Source of the DNA: Apodospora peruviana | Lineage: Eukaryota > Ascomycota > Sordariomycetes > Sordariales > Lasiosphaeriaceae | NCBI GenBank assembly: GCA_033439685.1 | Contig: JAUEDM010000009.1 | Span: 1,612,001-1,676,000, forward strand | Direction: 5' to 3' | DNA: 64,000 nucleotides | In this document: positions 11,301 through 24,947 of the stretch, piece after piece | How the letters are laid out: each line of letters begins with the position of its first letter | Numbering within the stretch: position 1 is the stretch's first letter | The notes under the pieces: model-generated | What the model saw: the letters and a program-made list of their open reading frames with translations, nothing else | Database searches by the model: none | Told to the model about the DNA's origin: nothing | Translations under genes and position numbers: made by a program

Positions 11301-14300
11301 ATTGCCCGCGCTATCGTTCGTCTGGAGATATCCGGCATCAAATCATGGGTCTTTGTGGTACGGACCGAGCCCATTTTGGCTTGTTTTCTTTTTGTGGCCG
11401 GGGGGAAAGAGGTGGTGAAAACCCTTTGGCTAGCCGCCAAGAAACGCCAGCCGGGAGGGGAGCTCCGAGGGGCTGGATGTGGAGGAAAGAAAGAAAAAAA
11501 AGACGAGAGACAGACGAGCAACGTGAGGGCGGCGGCCGGTCGGCGCCGACGAGTTTGGACCCCTGATGCTGCTGGTGATAGACGGGAGCGCCGCAAAAAG
11601 AAATTCTGCCCTTTGACCTGGCCCACTGATTGAGGAGGCCAAAGGGATGCAATAGGTGAGCTGAAACACGACTTTGTGGTGCTGTGTCTTGTCAGGGGAG
11701 GAGGAAGGGCTTGGACATGAGAAACGGAGAACTGAAGCGGCGACTACAGTGCCGTTTTCTAGGTGTAGGGGAGGTCAACTTAAGGTTTGATGTTGCCACT
11801 TTGTTTGATCCCATCTCAAACACGAAACCAGATGTGGTGTGCACTGTCGTAGCGTTGGGGGTTTGCGGCTTGGAAATGCCAGCCATGCCAGCTGGAGCGG
11901 CTTGGCCCGACACCGCTTTACCTAAGATGATTGCGTGGTGAGTCCGTTGGGCTAATTGACCGCAAATCAAATGACAAAATGACATTTTGTCAACAAAAAA
12001 AAAAGGACTGACGCCGAAAAGCTTCAGTTCGCCCTTTCTCTGGCTGGCTGGATGGGCGACGGGAAGGAACCAGGTAAACCAGATTGATCAGACGCTAAGA
12101 TCGGAGACAACACGGACACGCCTTGCTCGATGAGGTTTGGCGCACAAAAGATTCCTGGCCGGCGATCACTGCAGCCACCACCACCCCAGCCTGAAGTTTG
12201 ATAACCGCACACCATGGGGCGGATTAAGAAATTATCATGGTTGATGGCACGGTCAAAAGAAAAAGCAACGAGCGGGCATGATGCTTTGCGGTGGACGGGA
12301 ACTCAGGGCAACAGGGATCTCCGCTCACAGCCTCACCAAAAGAGAGGAGAGCCGACCAGGAAAATGCTCCGGTTGATCACTTGGCAGGACCTGCTGCAGC
12401 AACACAGACGCCTCAGCACGGATTAGGCAGTCCCTAAAGCCAATAGTGGCAGTAACTCGAACGAAAGCGCTTCATTTTCTAGGTGCAGGGGTCCGTTTTG
12501 GGCGCGAGCAGCAACCCACAAGTGCCTCTGGGAAGCCACGTCACTGGACGTTTCCGAGCGTGAAAGTGGCTGCCAATTGTCGGGTCGATAGCCAGTCTGC
12601 TTTAGGTGAAAGGTCCGCAAGTTTTGAAAGCGAAGGCCGTGGGGTCGGTGCGTGTGCTGCTGCCATGCCTAGTGGTAAGAGAGCGGCAACGAAGTGCTCT
12701 GGAATGGAGCAGTTTCATGGATAGAAACCCGGTAATGGAGGTTTTTACTGGCCTATGATAGGTAGCCCGTATTGGAGTTGAATTTGAGAAGTGTTCACGA
12801 GGCCGCGCGCCTTGGACAAGACGGGTAGGCGGGTGGGTGGTGCACACATCTTGAATCTGCCAGATTCTGCCAATCATTCACCAACCCGAGAACGCTGAAA
12901 CGCCCGGCTCCCGAGAAAACCGTTATATGGGTGGGAGATCCCTGATGCCAGGAGGAAGGGGAGTTTGGACGGTCAACTTGTGCTGGCTGGCATGTATTGT
13001 CGGTCCAGTCCAGTTCAGCAGCACTGTGATCTCTCAGATGTGTAGATGACTGATCAGGGCATACCAGTCGTCTTAATCTCGGACAGCTCGGTTACCCGGG
13101 CATCACAGATCCCACAGAGTTGCCCACGGCAAGGTTTCACGATACGGCTACTCGACGTCCTCGTAGAAACCCATCCTTTCGGCTACCCTTTTGCAAGAAC
13201 AGAGAGATTCCGGTAACTACCCGAGATCTGTTCAAAGGTCGGGGGTTTTCTTCTTCTTTCTTTCTCTCCTGTGGCCGCTGTAAATTGACCGAGGTACAAT
13301 GCCCTACCACCTCGCGATCTCGAGAGGCACATGGTAGAACGTTGCAATCCTCGAGCGTGCATGTGTTGTGTCGATAGATTCCGTCCCTGGTCACCATGAC
13401 CGGTAGTGTTGTGTCTGGCAAATGAGCAGCAGCACAGGCAAACCGAATCTCCGAGCATCCGATGAGGAAACAGGGCGTTTGCATCCCGGACCCTGTAGTT
13501 CGCCGAGGACAACACCTTTTGTTTGGACCCGTGAATTCAAGCACGGATATCTGCATGTGGGAGACGAGATACACGGGAATGGGCATGATCATGCTTGAAG
13601 CATTTGCGGAGTACCCAGCTCTCCGGTTATGGTTGAGAGATTGCCCACGGTGGTCTCACCCTTCCGCGGGCCACCGGGTACGTAGGCCTTGCCCGGTAAG
13701 GGCGGTGCCCTCGGCGGCATTCACCCATTTGTTGCGACGCTGGATAGGCATGTCGTCATCCGACTTAGAGAGTTAAGGAACCCCGGTCAAGGAAAGACGG
13801 AACAACGGTCCAATGGCGGAATCAACGGCAACTCCCCGTCCTGATGCTGCATCCCCTGTTTCTCTCTCATGGGGCAAAGCTCACCCATCTCTAGGTGTTA
13901 CAAAACGGCGGGCCACTGTATTTCAGATCCGGTCTCTCGAGACTGAGATGAGACAGAATCATCGTGTCCGTTCTTGCGGTCTCCATGTCCTCCCAAGCGC
14001 ACGTGTGTCTGTAGCCGTGTATGATGCTTCTCTGACTCCTGGACGACGATACGGCCTTCTATTTCACCAAGCTCCGGCACCCAATGCATGCTTTGATCGG
14101 CACGAGGTCGAGATTCCGCATCGTCCGCCCCACCACAACCGGGCATGTCTGAGATCTGGCACTGGGCCATGAGATAGTGCCCAGGATAATCGTTTTCATC
14201 GGGATGGCTTGCCAGGATGCTAGCGGAAGTCTTGAGGCCGACAGGGGCCGGTTAGTATATTTCGCGCACCCCCGTCAAACCGCCCCTGCCCAAAACCCTT

Positions 14301-17300
14301 CCTGCTTCTTTAGCAGCGTCACCTATAAGCTCGGGTTTGTATATTTGTAGCTTGCAGTGCTAACAGACAGCGTCATTACGAACTTCTTTTGGGTCGCCCT
14401 CGCACCTGACCAGGATAGTGCTGACGACTTGTGTGTTTTGACAATCCATGACCCAAAGCAGATGCGTGAAGATAGCCACAAAACCACAAACCGAGGATGA
14501 AGTCCCGGATTATCTACATTAGTTACACCACGTGCTGCCTGTTTATTCACCTGCTCGCTACGGGCGTACGGCTATGTGGCTTGCACTCCAGTGAACCACA
14601 TCTTAATTAAAAATTCTCGCATCACTGCAGGATCGAGAAGAGAAACGAGATGATGTGCATCAGCCGGCTAGCCGCATATTTGGATGAAAAGAATTCAGCG
14701 TGGATCTGGAAATGGTCGCGATGAAAAGATGAATCCGATTGGGGGTACTATTCCAATCCCCTTCTTCCATGGTACTATGCTCGTGGACTATTTCTCTCCG
14801 AAACCCGGTGTCGTTGATCACTCGCCCTTCAGTTCTACTAGTACTCCGGGTCGTGGGATGACCGGTGAGGACAAGCGGCAAAGTGAACAAGCCAGCAGAA
14901 GAGGAGCCACGCTTGCCGTATCCAAGCCAGGTCTTGGTGGGCCGCCCAAGAGGCGGTTTCATGTACCGATGAGGCGCGCGCAACTGGTAGGCAGGCAGGG
15001 ATCATCGAAAATAGACATCTCGATAATATTCGAACATGCTGCATCTTCTGGTGCGACACGATGTGCTTAGTAAAGCGGTGCTCTAGCATGTACGGCCGTT
15101 GATGGCGACTTGACCTCATCCTTGCGGCCCGTAGTGTGCACTTGATGCTAGGAAGGTTGCAGCTGTCCAGGATGCCAAGACATATGAGTTTCCGGGAGTC
15201 AACGCGCCTCAGCTGTATCCTAGGAGCTATCATCATTTTCTTGCAGGTCCATGAGAATGCAGAGACCTGGAACACTCAAGTATGTCCACTATGGCCTGGA
15301 GACGGACGCCAGCCCAAAAGCCCACTCTCTATCCGCTGGGTATTCTTGAAACTGGACGGCAAGACTACTGGGTACAGGGAGCCGCAGAAGAACATGTTGC
15401 ACAACCCTATAGGGGCTGAGATTCTTGACTGGTAGAATTCGAAAAATCCCTTGGCCATACTTGTTCCAAATTGTAACAAGCTCGATATACACGTTCGGGT
15501 GGTTGGCCGGCCTGCCCATGCAGATTCATCCGCGGCGTTCAGAACCGTCAGTGTTGATACTGCTGCCGGGTCGGCTTGGACGCACATTGCCCCAAGCAAG
15601 CATCAGCTTTTGGCCCGTTTCTAGTTGTCCGATCTTCGTCAACACGAGGTGAGGTGAGATTGTGGTTTCGAGGTGGGCGAGAATATTCCCCGAAGTTAGG
15701 TTGGTTGAACAACCAGCCGATCTGCGAGGGTACGGGCGTACATACAGCCACAGACATATCGAATGGACCATTATGCTGTGCCGCTGTGCGGAGGTACAGC
15801 AGGGTCTCGCAGAGAAAAACCAATGCCGTTGTGGCTGTGGCGGTGCTCGGATTCAGGAACCAGTCTCGCGGCAGCTGGATGTTTCATCCGAAGTCCCAGT
15901 CAATCCCGAACTTCAAGAAGCAGCCGCTTGTGAGCGTTCTGGCGTTCCAAGCTGGGTAACAGGGCTCGAGCGCAGGCAACAAGCTCGACCTCTGAGTGAA
16001 CCGTGAAGCTGCCACATGGATGTGTTACTCCTGGGCTACCACCGCGTTAAGTGCAGATGAGATCGCATGGGGACCGTGCAATCCTGGCAAATGTTGTGCA
16101 GAACCCAAGATCAACTCTCCAATCTGTGATCCACATAATGCTAGTCCTATAATAGTGCATATAAGTCGTCGGAGTCGTCTGCAGCGGTATAATTAAATCA
16201 GTGGAAGCAGCGGAACCGGAGGAGATGTGCACTGGGCTGGCGCTCAATCGTCCATTGTACCGGTTTGTCGGTACGGAGAGCAATAGACCCGACAGAGATT
16301 TTGCTATCGTCAACGGCTCTGGCGGGATTGGAGAGCTCAGGTAAGGACGCAAGGCATGATAAGATCGTGGACAGGGGCTCTGCCTCTCGGACGAACTCCT
16401 GGGACCCTGCACTGCACTGGAACCCAACCAACACAGGGGTGGTATCTGCGACAAAAGGCGATGGTGACACGGGCTAACTACCGAGATCCGTCGACCCAAA
16501 ATCGTCAGAAGCCACTGCCACTGCCGGGTGTGCCAGTTTCTGCCAAGTCAGAGCACACGCCACCTTGCGCCCCCGGCCAAGAGAGATCCAGCAGTCTCAT
16601 GGGAGCGACAACCTGGAAGCTGTGTACAGTGCAACAAAGCTTGTGCTTTACTCAATTGACGGCACACAAAGGTGAGTGGCGGTGTGACGTCGAATCACGA
16701 AGACGCGAAGGAGACGAAAGAGGCGAAGACGCGATGTAGAAATACTCGAGCCTGCCAAAGGCCACCCTTGCGGCCGGGCTACCCACAAGCTCAGCCCAGC
16801 AGCTCCAATTATTCCGTGCCGGGGTAGACGTCCTGTTGGAGCTGGGATTTGAAGGAGGGTTTGTTTTCTTCCACATATAGTACGGCCGTATATGGCACCG
16901 CAGAAAGAATTAGCCAAGCTGTTGTTCCAGAGCCCGGGGAAATTTCGTGGTTCTTGTATTTGTTCGGCGGCGTCTAGGTCCAGATGGGACTCGAGATTCT
17001 CCTTGGTTCTCTCTCCGTGTCCTGTGTTCACCGCCTCGGCTGGGTTGAGAGAGCTGTGGATATGGCAGCACGCCATGTAGTGTGCTTGATGGGAGAGGAC
17101 GTGATGGACGAGACCAATTGGGGAGTAAAGCCGATCGGGAATTGATGCCTCCGGAGGTTAAGGAGAAAGTAGGATCGTGACATCGCGAAATGATAGAGTG
17201 ACGATGGAATACAAGTTGCAATTGCGATTCGATTCCATTCGCGATTTGCGATGGACGATGCCTTCTCTGATGTGGTACCGAATTTAGGTGCTCAGTGATC

Positions 17301-17770
17301 GAACCCGGGCCCCGGGAATTAATGACGGCGCGCCTGACCCGTCTGGGTTGGTCTGCAGGTAAGGAACTGTCGAGCTGCTCATCCCACCAGTTCGCCTCAC
17401 TTCAGGCTCGATCTTGCCCGTCCATCGTTGGAGTGGCTCGAGTTCAGTTGGGATGGCTGCCGGTTCAGCTGAGCGCAATGGTGATTCTGCGCTGGGATGG
17501 CCCCGGCCCCGAGCGAGCAGGTGTCACAGCGAAACCGTGCCGACCACTGGACTCTGCCAAAGGTGGGCCCCGCCGTTCAGTGAGCAACGGCGGATCGTTC
17601 CACAGTGGTCTCCATACTCCGTACAGGTACCTGCCCACGCTGTCCTCCAGCGCAGCCAGGGCTGCCTCAACCCTCCCGATATCAACTCGGAGGGCAATTA
17701 CAATCATTCATCGTGGCTGCCCACTTACGCCAAAATTCAACGAGCTGTTCCGAGCTACGCTGCGCTCCAG

Positions 17771-17784
17771 GGTACCTAGGTACC
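17771..17784. promoter_or_regulatory. Palindrome GGTACCTAGGTACC
   Basis: A perfect 14-bp palindrome about 4.9 kb upstream of the MedA-like start, followed by another GGTACC at about 17791. It shares its core with the palindrome at 8079. A binding-site role is inference only. Confidence 0.35.
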
Positions 17785-17995
17785 TTTGTCGGTACCTTCT
17801 CAGCGTGACCGCGACGAGTTCCATGGCCTGTGGTCGCTTCTCAGCAATCCCTTCATTTTTACCAAAGCATGCATAACCTGACCGGGTAGCTTCGGTTCTT
17901 CAGAAATCCCGATGTTACCTACCTGAAGCTGTCCTCCGCGCCCGCCTTACCTCATCATCTTCAGTGTGCATCTTGACCTCAACTCCCCGAGTTGA

Positions 17996-18041
17996 GTACC
18001 TCCGTATCGCTGTACCTCCATATCGCTGTACCTCCACAGCG
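17996..18041. repeat. 16-bp tandem repeat, about 2.8 copies
   Basis: Units read GTACCTCCGTATCGCT, then GTACCTCCATATCGCT, then a partial GTACCTCCACAGCG. It lies in non-coding sequence about 4.6 kb before the MedA-like start codon. Confidence 0.85.
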
Positions 18042-21000
18042 AGTCTCGTCTACCGTACGAGCAAATCTCCTCGCAGTGCACGCCATCGGACAATCCCACT
18101 CGCCTCGGTGACCGATAACCGTCCAGGCCGGAATCCTTATTTCCCACACGCCTTACCTCCAGATTGCGAGGCGATTTTACCATCTTTGTAAGGACTGTAT
18201 ATCTGTGCAGCCACAAACGGTGGATATTCTACGCAACCTGGAATCCAAGGTGTACTGTACCACCGTCCGGGCCCGACTCTCACCACTCAGGGAACGCGGG
18301 ATGGCGGGCTGGGCTGGCGGGTGGCGGACCCGGATTGTCGTCGGGCATTCCTGGCACCCTGGCCTCCGAGCTTGCTTGCCCTGTGCATCTTGGCCGGCTT
18401 GATGCCAGAGAGCTACTACACTACGCCCGTATCTGTCACAAAGCAATATTCGCTGTTTAACCACACCCGTGCAAGTGTCCAGCGCTCTTCTACGCTGCCT
18501 GCCATGCTGATCCCTGATAGAACAGACATCCAGCATCGCTTGCCTCCCCGAGTTGGTCCTCTGTAGCCCACGAACCTAGCCAGTACAGCGCTCGAGACAC
18601 AATGTAAATGCACCAACCTTGCAAGTGCATGTGCGTCAGACTCTACTCTGGTACTTGCAGCGACCGCCTTCTCGTTGAGACCAATTCTACCACAGACATG
18701 GATGCCCTTTTGCGATGAGCGGCATCGAGACTCCATGGCCCGCCCATCATAGCTCCGGCACGCTCCGTCCGAGGCATGGATGATGCGTGTACGGATGCGC
18801 GTACGGATGCGTGCGTGCGTCTTCAAGAGAAATGCTCTTAGGTCTCAGGCTCTCAGCCCGCGCCGGACCGCATCGCCTCGAGGATGCCAAACAAAATTCA
18901 CAGGTCCTGGCCTTATGTATTCGGCACCTTTCCGCCAACCGATCTTCCGGTCTGAGTTTCCCTCTTTATCTCTCGATCGGCCAAGCTCTTCCAACAAATC
19001 AGTCTCTTCTCCATCTCCGCCGTTCCAGTCTCGCACAAACATCACGACGACATTGTATATCCGAGGTGTCTGCGGCGGTCGACATCCTTCTTGACCCTTG
19101 GGTGCCCAAAGCCTGCTCAGATTCAGGCGTCTTCCATCTCCGTCTTGCCTCCAGGATAACCAAGAAAATCTCGAGGACGGTTTCATCAAAGCAGCGACTT
19201 CGAACTGACTTTACGGCCTTGGTCTCGAAGTCATTGGGGAGTCATCACCTTAGACCACGCGGCAAACGTACTGCATTCAGCTCAAATCAACTTGAAGACT
19301 CTGAGCGTGTCATATGTAGGGGAGCCGGCGCCTAGCAACCCCCTGCACAACATCGACAGCTACTTCTAGGTGGCAGCGGAGGCCGTGTTCATTCTGTTCT
19401 GGAAAAAAATATCGATCGGTAAGTTCATCCTCGACTGCCGTCCTGCACCGAGCCTCTATCACAGCCGCCCGTCAAGCTGCAGTGCAGTAGCTGGGGTTCA
19501 GCCGCCAAAGCTCCCCATCAATTAGGGACGCGGTAGGCGCTCCAGCACCCTATCAGCACCAGACTTTCACAGAGCTGCAAGTATTTATGGCTGTCAGGCG
19601 CGCCAGCCCAAGCAACGAAGCAGTGCGCGCTCCACTTGGCTCTTGCGCGCGCCAGTGCAACAATACAGACATGCCTGGTTGGTGTCAAGTCTGTTCCCAC
19701 GACAACATCGTCTGTGTTGTCTGCAGCGCTGGTTATCTGTCTGCCCTGCCTGGTGGCAGGCAGTTAACTGCCGGCAGAGCTTAGCGTCTGTCGTCTTCGG
19801 GTTTTCCTTGATAATTCAGTTGTGATTTTTGTAATAGCATATCCCTACCATGTAACCACCTTGTTGTATGACCAGGGAATTGACCTCATCACTCACAGTG
19901 CGTCGTCGTAGGATTTCCCGACGATCCCACCCCGATCGCCCAATAGCGGAAGCATCCCTGGCCAATCAGCGGACCGATTGCAGCACTGCTGCAACTTTGC
20001 CCATCCAGAGTCCAGACAGGACCACCACCCTCTCCTTGGCTCAATCTGTCGGCTGATCGTCTGTGGGCTTACTGTCCGAAATCTCCAAGACTGGAGTGGT
20101 GGCAGATTGTCGGCGGCGGTGTTGTCAGGCCCGAGCATCGCTTGCGTTTTCCCGCAACGGGAACATTGCCAAGTGCCGCGTGAAGATCGCTCGCTTTCCT
20201 ATCACAGGGATTGAGCAGGCGCTGCGCTGCGCTGCTACCCAGCTGATCTGGGATACCAGATACACGAAGAAGATCTCTCTCCCCCCGGTGCGTGCACACT
20301 TCAGGTGCGTCTGCCCCTGCCCACACCACCAATGTTACTGGTGCTTAACAACACCTCAGGCTATCCCTGTACGATTTCCCGTCCCAACATCTCATTCGAC
20401 CAGTCGGCCCCCTGCCCGACCCCAGTCAATTTTAGACACGCACCTTGGGGTTTCGCTAGTGCGCTGTAGGCTTGCAGCTCACTTACACCACGCTAGTCTT
20501 TCTCATTCAGTGAGTACCTTCACCCCCTGCCCCTCACACATCCCCGGCCAGTCTTTGCTTTTCTCATCCTCGCACTGCTCCAGGCGGCGCTGCTTATATC
20601 CATAATTCGTCTGATATGCGGGCCTGCCCCATTGCATATGGTGGCCTTCAAAATCCATCGCTGTCTCCTGTCTTTTGTGTCAACAGCCGCCCTCTGCAAA
20701 AAGGACGGGTCTGCTGGAAAGTCATTCTTGTATTCCCCCCCGAACCTGCTTCCCATCCTTGCAGCCCTTACTACCACACACCACTGGGAGCCGGTTTCCA
20801 CCCTCCCAACCATCCTTGCATGATCCGCATCTCTTTAGAAACATGGAATCTTGCATTCAACGGCCGGATCAGTCTCCATCCCTGTTCACCTTCTCTCTAT
20901 ACCACCTGTCGTCCAAACCCCGTCATCTGTGGCCTTGATAAGATCAAGAGGCCATAGTTGGGGGTTACGGGGTATGAGGAGCAGATCCGAGTACTCCGCT

Positions 21001-22676
21001 TTGGAAGCTTCGTTGTAACGGTGGACGACACACAAGCTGAGTTTCTGGAGTTTGGCGGGGAGGCGGATGATTCGCGTCACCTCCACCATCTGATGCGCTT
21101 CCCAGATCTCAAACAGCATTCCGGTGCGGTCTTGACGCTGACTTCCAACCCTCTCAAGAAATGCACTGGCGGTCCGTGTCTTAAACCTTTGCCTCCCTAT
21201 GTCTACACACTCCACTCCATTTCTGGTCCCGGCCAAGAAATCCTTCCCATCTTTCATCAACAGTTCATGAACACACTGTTCGGTCCTGTCTCGAATGCTT
21301 CGTTCTTCTTCCTTTGCTGTTTCTCGCTACTCCTTATCAGCAAGCAACGGACGAACTCCTCGCCAAAGACCCGCTGCTTTTTGTTTGCATGCATCTGACA
21401 ATTCATGATGCGAACAGGTTCAGGATAGCTGCATACAATCAAATCTCGCCTCCACAACTGCGGGCCCGAGAACCATAGTTCAGTCTACCTCAGCAACGGC
21501 TTTGTACCAATCGGAAAGTGAGTGAGTGAGGACCTTTTCCTACCCCTGGCGCCAGCAGCTCTGCTACCACGGTCGGGCACAGAAGTGTCCCGATGCTTTG
21601 TCGAAGCAGTGGCCTCTGCCAGCAGATTTTCGCCTTCCGCCTGATTTTGGGCTGACCGATCTTCTACCAGGTTTACTTCGGCCGCCTTTATTTCCATAAA
21701 GCAGGTCGTTTCGACAGAGTCTTTACGTCTTTGACTTCTGAAACGACAATCCAGTATATGAACCTGGCGTGCGTGAGCAAAGCGCAAGGCGAGCCAGGTT
21801 ACTGAACCAATTTCGTTGCCTACGAAACCGGGAGAAGACTTGGGTTCTGTTCTAAAGGAGGTGCCATTCGCAGCCTCAAGCACGTCTGAGAGACCACTAG
21901 GACCCCTCGCAACCCGCTTCTCCGATATTCGAACCACTTTCGGCTCTGATATCCAATTTGAGTAAGTTCTCGCTAGCCCTTCACTCATCCGCTGCTACCT
22001 ACCCTTGTGATGTGTACTCTGACCGGGAACATCAGTCGCGTGACGATGCTAATATCATGGGTGTTCAGTCACGAGTTACGTCTGGGTAGCTACATCCAAG
22101 TCACTTGTCACACATAACCAGGCTGGTTGTTGTGTCGCAAAATTGTTGCTGCTGCACTGTTCGTCTCGGGCAGAGAATTTGCAGCCATTCGGCCGTATAG
22201 GTTGGCAATATCGAACAGCAGATTATCATCTTCAAAATCAGTTTGAATGTCGGCCATCAGGTTGGATCAGCCAATATACTACGGTGTGAGTAATACCTTA
22301 TCTTGCGATTCTTGTCCGGCCAGGTCCTGGGCCACACTCCGCCTCCACGGGCCACTATCAACCCCTGGCGAAGCGCCAGTTCCTAGCTGCTCAGCCATCT
22401 TCCCTTCGCGTGTTTGCCCCGTTTGCGGATCGAAGGCTCTCAGCCGCATGATAGCGCCAACTCGGGCATTGTCTTTTGAAAACATTTCGCTGGTCGCTGG
22501 GCAGAATTAGGCTAACTCTGTGTGCTTCACCGACACAGCCTGGGTACCATACGCAGCGGACCATAATTGTTGACGAGCAAATCGACTCGCCCGAGACTCT
22601 AACAATCCGTTTAGAGGAGGAAGCTGCGCGAGACGGAGGAGGCCTTCACGGGGGCTCCCCGACTGGTCTCCTACCC

Positions 22677-24947
22677 ATGTCTACATACAAATCTCAACTG
22701 CACGGTAAGTGGAAATATTTACTCCCAACCACGTCAGGCAAAGATGGGTCATTGCGCAGCAAACCAGCACACGAAGGTCATGTTGCCCGAATGCTAACCA
22801 TGAGTAATATTGCCTGAAAAATTACAGGCTATGCAGACTCGCCGTATTCTCCATACTCGCCACATTCCTTCTCCGCACAGCAGACCGATAATGCTGCCTC
22901 GCATTTGAATCAGATGGCATTTGCCGCTAACAGCGCAGCGACGGGACACTATCTTGCAGCTCAAACTCCCAGCATCAATGTCCTCTCGTGCCACCCAAAT
23001 ATGGGATCCCAGGGCAGCAGAGTCTCACTCAAAGTTTCAAGTCAGTTCGATCTCGTTTCCAGCACTATGACGGCATCGGCACCATTTGTGTCCATTTCTT
23101 TTGGCTCGGAGCGATGCGTGGCGCAAATATTGAAAGGCTCGCAGGACAGCAATGGTGCATGCACATACACGGTCACTGCGGAAGCCCCTCAGTTTCTGCT
23201 GACGAGCTGTCCATCACTCAGCAATGTTCCCCTGACGCTTCTCGTTGAAAGTAGCAACGGAGAGGAAATTGCACGCGTGAACAATGCCGGTGTGTTCTCA
23301 TACCATGACCCCCAAGGCGGAGCAGCGGGAGGGAGTGTGGGAATTGGGGGCTCCGGTGACACCAGTCCGCCAGACCTGGGGTCACCCAAACGATCACCTG
23401 TCCAGCGTGCCAGCCCACCACACCAAAGCTTGCATGTGCAAAGCATTACCTCCAGCTCATCTGCTCATCACGGCCAGTCTTCATGTAACGACCAGACTAC
23501 AAATACGTATGGCTTCCCGCCAGGGGTCTCGCCGGCGACTAGCGGAGCCCAAGCACAAACTCATGCCCCGGGTGACTACACTGCCACTACAGCCGGTGGA
23601 TACAACCAAGGAAGCAGCAACATGTTGGGAGCATATCGAACCGCGTCCTTCACCGATCACTACTCACGCGCCCCGCCGGTGCTGCGGTCGCCGCACGGAG
23701 CTGGATGGTCGCCATTCGGGACTCACTTGGACCCGATCCGGAGTCCTGGAACGACCATCCCCCATGTCACGCATACTACCATTACCCGCCCGAGCATGAC
23801 ATCACTCGACCACTCGAACTCGAACCCTGCAACTCCGCGGCTTATCAGGACGAGTACTATACAGCAGCCTTCAGGAGCCGGGCCTGGGTATAATTCTTAC
23901 CCTCTTTTTCATTCAAAGGCCACACTGAAGATTGCCGGGGATCTGGGCAGCATGGCGGAGAACTGGACCCCCGAGGAATGGGCCAACAAACGGAGACTTG
24001 TGATGTTTAGGAAGTCGCAGTCTGGGAGTGTATTGACGGCATCATTTAGCCCCGTGAGTGTGTCGGAACGCCCCCCAAACAGCATTTGCATCAGCTGCAT
24101 CTGGTGGGCAGAAAAGCAGGAATGCTTCGTCACTTCAGTTGACACGATACACCTACTTGAGCAACTGCTCGCTGCGCCAACCCGATTCTCGGTTGAGGAA
24201 AAGAACCGCATCCGGAGAAATTTGGAAGGATACCATCCGTTAACAGTCAGCAAGGCCAAGGCAGAGAGCGAGGAGTTTTTCAAGATCATCATGACCTTCC
24301 CAAACCCGAAGCCGCGCAACATCGAAAAAGACGTCAAGGTCTTTCCATGGAAAAGTCTAACTCCGGCACTGAAGAAGATCGTGGGAAAATTCAGCGCCTC
24401 GCTGTCAAGCATTGATACTGGAACCAACTCGTTGACGCCAATTCTGACGCCAGGCATCAACACCTCATATCCTGCGTTGCCACCTACTCCAAGTTCCGCA
24501 TCATCAACTAGTGCCGCGGAATCATCGGCAACGGGATACATTAGCACCGTCCATCATCCTGCAGACTCGGTAGCCAGCCCTCGACCGCTGCCTGGTGTCT
24601 CTTCTTGGACCGCCTATGGAACCTCAGCCAGGACTATGTCCCCAGCGTTAAAGACCAGCTCTCCAGTAACAACATCAGGGTTGCGGATGACCACTACGCT
24701 AGCTGCCTACGACAGTCGAGGGGCGATGCAAAACTTGACATCTCCTTACAGCATGTCTAGTTCGTCACACCATAGTCCGCACCATTCCCAAGGGGGTTAC
24801 AGTCAGTCAACAGTGCCGGTTTCACAGAGTCACACACGCAGCTGGGAGAACTACTCCGTGGCGGATGGCTACTCCACACCGACTAGCCAGGCTCACGGGC
24901 AGGTATATGGTGGCGGAGCCTACGGCGATGGTACCCAGCGTGCCTAG
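22677..24947 (+). CDS. medA: Medusa-type developmental regulator (MedA/Acr1/Ren1 family)
   Basis: Two exons: 22677-22704 (nine codons, MSTYKSQLH, plus one base) and 22828-24947, with a 123-nt intron (GTAAGT...TTACAG, branch-like GCTAACC). Spliced length is 715 aa. After a Ser/Tyr/Pro-rich start (YSPYSPHSFS), an Ig/IPT-like block spans about residues 55-175, beginning TPSINVLSCHPNMGSQGS. The family's signature block lies at about residues 375-530 (23930-24400) and includes RPPNSICISCIWWAEKQECF, FSVEEKNRIRRNLEGYHPLT and FPNPKPRNIEKDVKVFPWK. Ser/Pro/His-rich tails flank it. Relatives control conidiophore or conidium development and adhesion in Aspergillus, Magnaporthe and Fusarium; the protein is nuclear and acts on transcription. 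The upstream 15.6 kb is empty, fitting heavy transcriptional control. Identity is strong from the signature block; function in this species is by homology. Confidence 0.88.

Larger units (their letters stand above)
7095..22676. other. 15.6-kb stretch without a convincing gene, upstream of the MedA-like gene
   Basis: I find no frame longer than about 210 codons here, none with a recognisable domain, and no chain of short frames joined by good splice sites. The longest frames (10934-11566 plus strand, 18787-19335 plus strand, 21485-21988 minus strand) have low-complexity or random-looking translations. Base composition is ordinary rather than AT-rich, so it is not an obviously RIP-degraded transposon. 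It contains a CA microsatellite, palindromic CCTAGGTA-type motifs and pyrimidine-rich tracts, the latter strongest from about 20300 to 21400. Because the next gene is a developmental regulator of a class known for long leaders, I infer that part of it is extended promoter and 5' leader. Non-coding RNA genes cannot be excluded. Confidence 0.6.

Noticed and set aside
17284..17330. GATCGAACCCGGG, reminiscent of a tRNA T arm on the minus strand
   Set aside because: The flanking bases do not pair as a T stem, and no D or anticodon arm fits at the right distance.
21485..21988. 167-codon minus-strand frame before the Medusa-type gene
   Set aside because: No motif, no splice-linked partner, composition like its flanks; kept as non-coding.
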